A DNA stretch of 64,000 bases from Bathynomus jamesi (Eukaryota; Arthropoda; Malacostraca; Isopoda; Cirolanidae). Below the pieces are notes generated by a model that was not told where the DNA came from, ran no database searches, and saw only the letters and a program-made list of their open reading frames with translations. The position numbers were made by a program, and so were the translations under genes. The DNA lies in assembly GCA_023014485.1 (NCBI GenBank), contig JAJOZX010008814.1, positions 1 to 64,000 on the forward strand, read 5' to 3'. Positions 46,276-58,200 of this stretch are shown one piece after another (position 1 is the first letter of the stretch; the number at the start of each line of letters is the position of its first letter).

Positions 46276-49200
46276 CTCCATTAGGTAGGTACGATGCTTG
46301 AACCAAAACCACTGAAAAAAAATAATTCTAGACGTTTCCTTAATTTTTCCAAAATATTTTAATCACTTCACTCTTTTGACGTCATAGACAACGGTGCAAA
46401 TATATCACACATTTTTGGCGAAGTAGGTAACGCGAATCAAACATTCATGAAACAAATGGCTTCCATGAATCCATCAACATTCCACCCACCCGATTAAGAA
46501 TGGGATGGGCTTATAAAAAACACACCTTTATTGTACTACAGATCTTTTAGCTTACCCTATTCTAACTTCAACTTCAACTAATCTGCGAGTAAAGGTTCAC
46601 ACATTACAAAAACTCAAAATCGAGTTCGTTGGACAACTGATTTTTAAATGTAATGACGTATTTCATAACACACTTTCAATCATTCTTTAGTTATAATTTT
46701 ATTTATGAATATAAAATAATATAAATGTAAGTTATTTCCTTATTATCATGAAACCATTATCAAATTTAAGGAGTTACTGATTAACTATGCCTTCTTTTTG
46801 TCAGAGAATTTTTGTAAAACATAATGCTATATATGAATGTACTTCGTCTGCTCAGTATGTATCGATAAAGTATCTCGTCATTCCAACCGCCTACCTCTCT
46901 CTCCTTCCATTTAATGAGGCAGAGTTGCGCGCTCCTTACGTGAGGACCTCCGACGGGAGATCGAAGGAAAATAAGATTTGATCCATCAGGACTAAAGCGA
47001 GGACACTGCACGTGACTTCCTTTATCGGTTAGCTCAGCTGAAATGAGAGTAATTTCGAAATGAAATATGATTAATGAAACACAATCAATCCAGTGTGCAA
47101 AATATGGCCGACACTACAGACTCAAGAGCGAGTGCACCAAGATTAATCCCATACTGATGAACTTCTAACCAAATTAAAAAATTTGCAATGGATCTTCAAT
47201 ATGTATTTTAAAATGTGTTTTTTATTTCATTTTGCACATAAAGACCTAATTTCCACGAACACTTCAAAACTTTTAGCTAAATTCTGCAAAATTCCTGGCA
47301 GTTAAAGTATGCCATAATGAAATAAAACGGTTACGTGCCATCTGTATTCAACTTAATCAAATTAAATTCACGAATTCTCGTCGCCTGAGCTGATAAAGAA
47401 TGAGACAATATTATTGGAACTTACAAAAATCGCCTTTCAAATCCAAGTGAAAAAGCACCGATTCTCTATTAGGACAATAAATCAAACCCAGTCTGTACGG
47501 TTCAGTAACAAATGCAACACCAACCAAATTGCCTTCAGGCGTCCAGACTACTTGGCCGCCACACAAGCCGTCAGGAAGGTCCAAAACTTTAATTTCCTCC
47601 GACGTTGTGTCCACAATCACAACAACACTCTAGAACCGAGGGTAAAGAGGTTTTAAAACAGTTTCGTAAAAACAAAATTCGCTTCCCTATTTTACTTCAT
47701 TTTACCTACCATATTCAATAAACTCCCATAATGACCTAACGAAGAGAATAAATTTCATATCCAATGTAAAAATGTTTTAATTATTTCGTTCTTTATAAAA
47801 TGTCAACTTGGTAGCTTTATACGAAAAATCATATGCATATGCATAAGCTTTACAGCTAACCTAACTGCGTCCAGATTACGTAGTGGGTCAGATTCCATAT
47901 AAAGCTGTAGGTTCCCTCCGTTACATGACCGTAGATATCTGACGTTAAACAACTCAATCAAAACAAAAATAAAAACTAACCTGATGATAGCCATTCATTT
48001 GCTCCCCTCAGTCATTGATGTAGGCGTACTTCTCTCCCCAACCCTCGTTATTAGACCTTGGAAAGGAGATAATATCTTGGATAGCAATGTGAAATTTGAA
48101 CAGAATACAAACATTTAATATATCATTCCTAATCAAAATATCAAAAATGACATACGCGTACCTACATATTTAAAATTTAAATTAAATTTATAAAGTGATG
48201 TACGGAACTGTTATGTAAACGATTAATTTTCATTAACTATTCCCTTGAATTGCAAATTTATTCACAAACATACACCTTCTGTATTTCATCGCATGGAATA
48301 AATATAAATAAATAAAAAATAAGAACAATGTTGGAACTACACCTTCCCCATCTGTATTTGCAACCTTCACAATTGATATAAGGACCTGATTCTTGATCGC
48401 GACACTTCGTGTTTCATCAATTTCATTGATTCAAAAGTTATGGAGCGGACGTCCATTCGACCTTTACCTTCAATAGCGTGACCAGATTTTTTGATTTTTG
48501 AATGGATGGACAAGTGCAATGCAGTATGGCCCCTCCAAATTTATTTTGTCATGGACATATGATCCCATGAAAGTGATTTCATGTTTTATGTTTACACTCC
48601 TTTACCATGTCATGGTAATGTACTTTTGAATAATCTTGTAGTTTCTCAAATATAGATTCACAACAACACGTTTTAGACTTCATCTACCCTAATGAGAATT
48701 CAACCAACATAAAACTATGGGTAATCGGTCTAGGCTGGGTCGAAATTTTTTATTTCTTACGTACATAGTGTGAGGTGGTTCAATCAATCATAGTAACACC
48801 CTGGTAAAATATTTTTGAATTCTGAGGAACCCCTACCCCCCTTACTTATATTTATTTTTTTAATGAGAAAAAATTTTAAAAATACAAAAATGCATGAAAA
48901 AAAATTTAATACATAAATTTTTAGCTATTATTGGTAGAAATTTAGAAATTAAGAGACAAATTCAATAAAATTTTTGACCTAAAACTAATGGTTTTTTTTA
49001 TTCCTTCCACTGACCTTTCCACTCAAAAGTAGGCAGTTCTTTTCTAGACTCAAGTATTTAAAATAAATTTATGCCAATTAATATAGCCAATTCTTTCCTG
49101 GCTAGATTTAATTACTAAGTTCACACCCCATTCAACGCTTTGGCTGTGACATGGAAAATCTAGTATTTCTAGAGGTTTAGTTCTAATCTGAAGCAATTGC

Positions 49201-52200
49201 TCATTGGTAAAATTACTTAGCAAAGGTGGAGGAGTGATTATCTGCTCATTCCAATTAATCAAATCAATATAATCATTTGTTAGAAAATTTATAGATCTTG
49301 TTAGCTCAAAATTTCTGCTGTAAAAGGCTGCATTGTGGCTTCTTTTTCTAGTAGCCATAATTTAATTTAATAAGATTTTAACTATATTTTATTTATTACC
49401 GATATTTTAAAATTAAATAATGTATTTTAGTACAAACCTTTAACATTCTAGGTACCTTAATAGGAATCTGGAAAGAAAAAAACAAAAATAATGTAATATT
49501 AGGTCTTATATCCAGTGCTCTGAGTCAGCACCGGATTTAAGACCCTACCCCCTACCCCCCGATCTCAAAAAAAGTTGGTGAATGGTCTATTCTGATGTAA
49601 TTCGTGCCGGGAACCCGATTTTGGCCATCCGAAAGCAAAAAAATTAATATTTAGGGTCTATTTTTACAATTTTTGATTTTTCACCTATTTCACATACAAA
49701 TTCATATGGAAAAAAGTGAGTATCGGTAGGGGGCTAGCGAAGGTCCCACAGCCTTGATTTTTGGTGTGGATACTACTATTACAAAATGATCAACTTCACA
49801 ATATGTACCTAAGCAAAATCTTGACCTTGACCCCTTTTCGACCCTGCCTAGACTAATAACACGTTACAGGATAAAAATTAAGTGATAACCCAAATAGAGT
49901 TAATGAATGCTCACTTACTCTGACTTCTTTGACAAAAAATTACTTGGTTTAGGTCGCTTCTTTTCAGCAATGAAGGCCAAAAGATTTGAATCAGGAGACC
50001 AACAAAATGAAGCTAAAGTTTCATCTTTGTAAACCTTAAATAAGAATCATTAAGTGCATAACAGATGGAAAATACTGAATATCCAAATCATCAATTACAA
50101 TGTTCTGTTCCACGAAAATATGTACACATACTGACATATACAATCCATGTAAACTTATCATCACTTCACATTAATTCTATAACCCCTAATTAATTAATTA
50201 ACTAATTTTACAATACACAGGATACAAAAATGTTCCCTCCCTCCCTTATTTCATTATCTATTTATTATCTGGGGCCCCCCCCCCCCCCCCAACTTGGAAG
50301 TACAGGGGGTTGCTAACCACAACACTGACTCCAAGGAAGACAGCCCAATGAATCCAACTTTGTGTGTTATAAAAGTAATTTTCATTGGAATCAAATCATT
50401 TTTATACAACTTGGAAGTACAGGGGGTTGCTAACCACAACACTGACTCCAAGGAAGACAGCCCAATTAATCCAACTTTGTGTGTTATAAAAGTAATTTTT
50501 CATTGGAATCAAATCATTTTTATATTCTGTTATTCTGTTTAAAATTTATTCTTTAAATCTTAGGCTACCCAATTATGCAAAAATAATCTAAACTTCAGTA
50601 TTCACAAACATGTTAATCTGCAAGTGAATAAAACAATGATATGTTTACCATTTACATGCTAGCCATAATAGCCCTATAAAAAATCTTTGAAGTCTCTAAG
50701 TAATTCTGCATTGTGGTGTATCATACTGAATTAATTTTTACTATTTTACATCATTCTGAAAGTAAACATAAAAATTCCTTACTATTCCATGGACATCTTC
50801 ATCTTTGAGGTTTATAGAAATTGCCTGCTCTCCATCAGAAATTACATTTAGATAACAACAATCATCATTTTGTAACAGATAAGCAGATCTTGAGCCACAT
50901 GGTGCAGTTGCTGATAAAATTCTGAAATGTAATACAATATTAGGTCAACCACATAGAAATACTAATATCAAGGAATTATAAAGTCAACTGATCCTAATTA
51001 GTGTATAGCCAGCTTACTATAAGTATGAACAAACTGACAAAGTTACTTTTATCTAACAGGTATGTACTGGGATCTATATTAAACCTATATTACAGGCCAA
51101 AGATCCTTAACCCATTTATGCCTTGCATCTCATATGTAGGACAGTCAGATTGTTAACATTTACCCTGGAATTTAAAGACAAATTAAAATCAGTTCCAGCA
51201 TATATAGGTTAACTGAAGCCAGTGTTTCATATAAAAGGAAAGCAAATCTAGCAAACTTTCCTAACTTAAAATACCATATAGCCAAAATTATTTTAACTAA
51301 CCCAAACAACAGCCTATCTTCTACATACAAAAAGATGTACTGAATGAGCTGAAATATTTGATAAAGCATTCTTACATCCTTTTGTCCTCAAGAGTTGGTG
51401 ATAGGGAATGAATTTGGTTTTCTTTTATATCATATGTAGAGAGAGCGTAAAGTATTCCTTTCATTGTCGCTATAATTTTTAAAACTCCAGATTCCCTAGA
51501 ATAAAATTTTAAAATTTGTGGAAAGGAAGCTAGGGCATGATGACTAAATTAAAATTTGTGGAAAGGAAGCTAGGGCATGATGACTAAATTAAAATTTGTG
51601 GAAAGGAAGCTAGGGCATGATGACTAAATTAAAATTTGTGGAAAGGAAGCTAGGGCATGATGACTAAATTAAAATTTGTGGAAAGGAAGCTAGGGCATGA
51701 TGACTAAATTAAAATTTGTGGAAAGGAAGCTAGGGCATGATGACTAAATTAAAATTTGTGGAAAGGAAGCTAGGGCATGATGACTAAATTAAAATTTGTG
51801 GAAAGGAAGCTAGGGCATGATGACTAAATTAAAATTTGTGGAAAGGAAGCTAGGGCATGATGACTAAATTAAAATTTGTGGAAAGGAAGCTAGGGCATGA
51901 TGACTAAATTAAAATTTGTGGAAAGGAAGCTAGGGCATGATGACTAAATTAAAATTTGTGGAAAGGAAGCTAGGGCATGATGACTAAATTAAAATTTGTG
52001 GAAAGGAAGCTAGGGCATGATGACTAAATTAAAATTTGTGGAAAGGAAGCTAGGGCATGATGACTAAATTAAAATTTGGGGAAAGGAAGCTAGGGCATGA
52101 TGACTAAATTAAAATTTGGAAAGGAAGCTAGGGCATGATGACTAAATTAAAATTTGTGGAAAGGAAGCTAGGGCATGATGACTAAATTAAAATTTGTGGA

Positions 52201-55200
52201 AAGGAAGCTAGGGCATGATGACTAAATTAAAATTTGTGGAAAGGAAGCTAGGGCATGATGACTAAATTAAAATTTGTGGAAAGGAAGCTAGGGCATGATG
52301 ACTAAATTAAAATTTGTGGAAAGGAAGCTAGGGCATGATGACTAAATTAAAATTTGTGGAAAGGAAGCTAGGGCATGATGACTAAATTAAAATTTGTGGA
52401 AAGGAAGCTAGGGCATGATGACTAAATTAAAATTTGTGGAAAGGAAGCTAGGGCATGATGACTAAATTAAAATTTGTGGAAAGGAAGCTAGGGCATGATG
52501 ACTAAATTAAAATTTGTGGAAAGGAAGCTAGGGCATGATGACTAAATTAAAATTTGTGGAAAGGAAGCTAGGGCATGATGACTAAATTAAAATTTGTGGA
52601 AAGGAAGCTAGGGCATGATGACTAAATTAAAATTTGTGGAAAGGAAGCTAGGGCATGATGACTAAATTAAAATTTGTGGAAAGGAAGCTAGGGCATGATG
52701 ACTAAATTAAAATTTGTGGAAAGGAAGCTAGGGCATGATGACTAAATTAAAATTTGTGGAAAGGAAGCTAGGGCATGATGACTAAATTAAAATTTGTGGA
52801 AAGGAAGCTAGGGCATGATGACTAAATTAAAATTTGTGGAAAGGAAGCTAGGGCATGATGACTAAATTAAAATTTGTGGAAAGGAAGCTAGGGCATGATG
52901 ACTAAATTAAAATTTGTGGAAAGGAAGCTAGGGCATGATGACTAAATTAAAATTTGTGGAAAGGAAGCTAGGGCATGATGACTAAATTAAAATTTGTGGA
53001 AAGGAAGCTAGGGCATGATGACTAAATTAAAATTTGTGGAAAGGAAGCTAGGGCATGATGACTAAATTAAAATTTGTGGAAAGGAAGCTAGGGCATGATG
53101 ACTAAATTAAAATTTGTGGAAAGGAAGCTAGGGCATGATGACTAAATTAAAATTTGTGGAAAGGAAGCTAGGGCATGATGACTAAATTAAAATTTGTGGA
53201 AAGGAAGCTAGGGCATGATGACTAAATTAAAATTTGTGGAAAGGAAGCTAGGGCATGATGACTAAATTAAAATTTGTGGAAAGGAAGCTAGGGCATGATG
53301 ACTAAATTAAAATTTGTGGAAAGGAAGCTAGGGCATGATGACTAAATTAAAATTTGTGGAAAGGAAGCTAGGGCATGATGACTAAATTAAAATTGTGGAA
53401 AGGAAGCTAGGGCATGATGACTAAATTAAAATTTGTGGAAAGGAAGCTAGGGCATGATGACTAAATTAAAATTTGTGGAAAGGAAGCTAGGGCATGATGA
53501 CTAAATTAAAATTTGTGGAAAGGAAGCTAGGGCATGATGACTAAATTAAAATTTGTGGAAAGGAAGCTAGGGCATGATGACTAAATTAAAATTTGTGGAA
53601 AGGAAGCTAGGGCATGATGACTAAATTAAAATTTGTGGAAAGGAAGCTAGGGCATGATGACTAAATTAAAATTTGTGGAAAGGAAGCTAGGGCATGATGA
53701 CTAAATTAAAATTTGTGGAAAGGAAGCTAGGGCATGATGACTAAATTAAAATTTGTGGAAAGGAAGCTAGGGCATGATGACTAAATTAAAATTTGTGGAA
53801 AGGAAGCTAGGGCATGATGACTAAATTAAAATTTGTGGAAAGGAAGCTAGGGCATGATGACTAAATTAAAATTTGTGGAAAGGAAGCTAGGGCATGATGA
53901 CTAAATTAAAATTTGTGGAAAGGAAGCTAGGGCATGATGACTAAATTAAAATTTGTGGAAAGGAAGCTAGGGCATGATGACTAAATTAAAATTTGTGGAA
54001 AGGAAGCTAGGGCATGATGACTAAATTAAAATTTGTGGAAAGGAAGCTAGGGCATGATGACTAAATTAAAATTTGTGGAAAGGAAGCTAGGGCATGATGA
54101 CTAAATTAAAATTTGTGGAAAGGAAGCTAGGGCATGATGACTAAATTAAAATTTGTGGAAAGGAAGCTAGGGCATGATGACTAAATTAAAATTTGTGGAA
54201 AGGAAGCTAGGGCATGATGACTAAATTAAAATTTGTGGAAAGGAAGCTAGGGCATGATGACTAAATTAAAATTTGTGGAAAGGAAGCTAGGGCATGATGA
54301 CTAAATTAAAATTTGTGGAAAGGAAGCTAGGGCATGATGACTAAATTAAAATTTGTGGAAAGGAAGCTAGGGCATGATGACTAAATTAAAATTTGTGGAA
54401 AGGAAGCTAGGGCATGATGACTAAATTAAAATTTGTGGAAAGGAAGCTAGGGCATGATGACTAAATTAAAATTTGTGGAAAGGAAGCTAGGGCATGATGA
54501 CTAAATTAAAATTTGTGGAAAGGAAGCTAGGGCATGATGACTAAATTAAAATTTGTGGAAAGGAAGCTAGGGCATGATGACTAAATTAAAATTTGTGGAA
54601 AGGAAGCTAGGGCATGATGACTAAATTAAAATTTGTGGAAAGGAAGCTAGGGCATGATGACTAAATTAAAATTTGTGGAAAGGAAGCTAGGGCATGATGA
54701 CTAAATTAAAATTTGTGGAAAGGAAGCTAGGGCATGATGACTAAATTAAAATTTGTGGAAAGGAAGCTAGGGCATGATGACTAAATTAAAATTTGTGGAA
54801 AGGAAGCTAGGGCATGATGACTAAATTAAAATTTGTGGAAAGGAAGCTAGGGCAGTGATGACTAAATTAAAATTTGTGGAAAGGAAGCTAGGGCATGATG
54901 ACTAAATTAAAATTTGTGGAAAGGAAGCTAGGGCATGATGACTAATTAAAATTTGTGGAAAGGAAGCTAGGGCATGATGACTAAATTAAAATTTGTGGAA
55001 AGGAAGCTAGGGCATGATGACTAAATTAAAATTTGTGGAAAGGAAGCTAGGGCATGATGACTAAATTAAAATTTGTGGAAAGGAAGCTAGGGCATGATGA
55101 CTAAATTAAAATTTGTGGAAAGGAAGCTAGGGCATGATGACTAAATTAAAATTTGTGGAAAGGAAGCTAGGGCATGATGACTAAATTAAAATTTGTGGAA

Positions 55201-58200
55201 AGGAAGCTAGGGCATGATGACTAAATTAAAATTTGTGGAAAGGAAGCTAGGGCATGATGACTAAATTAAAATTTGTGGAAAGGAAGCTAGGGCATGATGA
55301 CTAAATTAAAATTTGTGGAAAGGAAGCTAGGGCATGATGACTAAATTAAAATTTGTGGAAAGGAAGCTAGGGCATGATGACTAAATTAAAATTTGTGGAA
55401 AGGAAGCTAGGGCATGATGACTAAATTAAAATTTGTGGAAAGGAAGCTAGGGCATGATGACTAAATTAAAATTTGTGGAAAGGAAGCTAGGGCATGATGA
55501 CTAAATTAAAATTTGTGGAAAGGAAGCTAGGGCATGATGACTAAATTAAAATTTGTGGAAAGGAAGCTAGGGCATGATGACTAAATTAAAATTTGTGGAA
55601 AGGAAGCTAGGGCATGATGACTAAATTAAAATTTGTGGAAAGGAAGCTAGGGCATGATGACTAAATTAAAATTTGTGGAAAGGAAGCTAGGGCATGATGA
55701 CTAAATTAAAACTTGTGGAAAGGAAGCTAGGGCATGATGACTAAATTAAAATTTGTGGAAAGGAAGCTAGGGCATGATGACTAAATTAAAATTTGTGGAA
55801 AGGAAGCTAGGGCATGATGACTAAATTAAAATTTGTGGAAAGGAAGCTAGGGCATGATGACTAAATTAAAATTTGTGGAAAGGAAGCTAGGGCATGATGA
55901 CTAAATTAAAATTTGTGGAAAGGAAGCTAGGGCATGATGACTAAATTAAAATTTGTGGAAAGGAAGCTAGGGCATGATGACTAAATTAAAATTTGTGGAA
56001 AGGAAGCTAGGGCATGATGACTAAATTAAAATTTGTGGAAAGGAAGCTAGGGCATGATGACTAAATTAAAATTTGTGGAAAGGAAGCTAGGGCATGATGA
56101 CTAAATTAAAATTTGTGGAAAGGAAGCTAGGGCATGATGACTAAATTAAAATTTGTGGAAAGGAAGCTAGGGCATGATGACTAAATTAAAATTTGTGGAA
56201 AGGAAGCTAGGGCATGATGACTAAATTAAAATTTGTGGAAAGGAAGCTAGGGCATGATGACTAAATTAAAATTTGTGGAAAGGAAGCTAGGGCATGATGA
56301 CTAAATTAAAATTTGTGGAAAGGAAGCTAGGGCATGATGACTAAATTAAAATTTGTGGAAAGGAAGCTAGGGCATGATGACTAAATTAAAATTTGTGGAA
56401 AGGAAGCTAGGGCATGATGACTAAATTAAAATTTGTGGAAAGGAAGCTAGGGCATGATGACAATTAAAATTTGTGGAAAGGAAGCTAGGGCATGATGACT
56501 AAATTAAAATTTGTGGAAAGGAAGCTAGGGCATGATGACTAAATTAAAATTTGTGGAAAGAGAGCTAGGGCATGATGACTAAATTAAAATTTGTGGAAAG
56601 GAAGCTAGGGCATGATGACTAAATTAAAATTTGTGGAAAGGAAGCTAGGGCATGATGACTAAATTAAAATTTGTGGAAAGGAAGCTAGGGCATGATGACT
56701 AAATTAAAATTTGTGGAAAGGAAGCTAGGGCATGATGACTAAATTAAAATTTGTGGAAAGGAAGCTAGGGCATGATGACTAAATTAAAATTTGTGGAAAG
56801 GAAGCTAGGACATGATGACTAAATTAAAATTTGTGGAAAGGAAGCTAGGACATGATGACTAAATTAAAATTTGTGGAAAGGAAGCTAGGGCATGATGACT
56901 AAATTAAAATTTGTAGAAAGGAAGCTAGGGCATGATGACTAAATTAAAATTTGTGGAAAGGAAGCTAGGGCATGATGACTAAATTAAAATTTGTGGAAAG
57001 GAAGCTAGGGCATGATGACTAAATTAAAATTTGTGGAAAGGAAGCTAGGGCATGATGACTAAATTAAAATTTGTGGAAAGGAAGCTAGGCATGATGACTA
57101 AATTAAAATTTGTGGAAAGGAAGCTAGGGCATGATGAGTAAATTAAAATTTGTGGAAAGGAAGCTAGGGCATGATGAGTAAATTAAAATTTGTGGAAAGG
57201 AAGCTAGGGCATGATGAGTAAATTAAAATTTGTGGAAAGGAAGCTAGGGCATGATGAGTAAATTAAAATTTGTGGAAAGGAAGCTAGGGCATGATGAGTA
57301 AATTAAAATTTGTGGAAAGGAAGCTAGGGCATGATGAGTAAATTAAAATTTGTGGAAAGGAAGCTAGGGCATGATGAGTAAATTAAAATTTGTGGAAAGG
57401 AAGCTAGGGCATGATGAGTAAATTAAAATTTGTGGAAAGGAAGCTAGGGCATGATGAGTAAATTAAAATTTGTGGAAAGGAAGCTAGGGCATGATGAATA
57501 AATAAAAATTTGTGGAAAGGAAGCTAGGGCATGATGAATAAATTAAAATTTGTGGAAAGGAAGCTAGGGCATGATGAATAAATTAAAATTTGTGGAAAGG
57601 AAGCTAGGGCATGATGAATAAATAAAAATTTGTGGAAAGGAAGCTAGGGCATGATGAATAAAAATTTGTGGAAAGGAAGCTAGGGCATGATGAATAAATA
57701 AAAATTTGTGGAAAGGAAGCTAGGGCATGATGAATAAATAAAAATTTGTGGAAAGGAAGCTAGGGCATGATGAATAAATAAAAATTTGTGGAAAGGAAGC
57801 TAGGGCATGATGAATAAATTAAAATTTGTGGAAACGAAGCTAGGACAAGATGAATAAATTAAAATTTGTAGAAACGAAGCTAGAACATGAACAAATTAAA
57901 ATTTGTGGAAAGGAAGCTAGAACATGATGAATAAAATTTGTGGAAAAGAAGCTAGAACATGATGAATAAAATTTGTGGAAAAGAAGCTAGAACATCATGA
58001 ATAAAATTTGTGGAAAGGAAGCTAGAACATGATAAATTAAAATTTGTGGAAAGGAAGCTAGAACATGATAAATTAAAATTTGTGGAAAGGAAGCTAGAAG
58101 ATGAATAAATTAAAATGTGGAAAGGAAGCTAGGGCATGATGAATAAATTAAAATGTGGAAAGGAAGCTAGGGCATGATGAATAAATTAACCCTCTAACGC

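Noticed and set aside
46787..46981. Plus-strand frames over APEH exons (46,787; 47,414; 33,207)
   Set aside because: They are antisense to well-supported exons.
50254..50542. Repeated peptide in frames at 50,254-50,542 on both strands
   Set aside because: It results from a 117-bp tandem duplication in an intron beside a poly-C tract; not coding.
51511..58185. CRISPR-like look of regularly repeated units
   Set aside because: There are no variable spacers: the 40-bp unit is continuous and near-identical, there is no cas gene, and the locus lies in a eukaryotic intron. It is a minisatellite.
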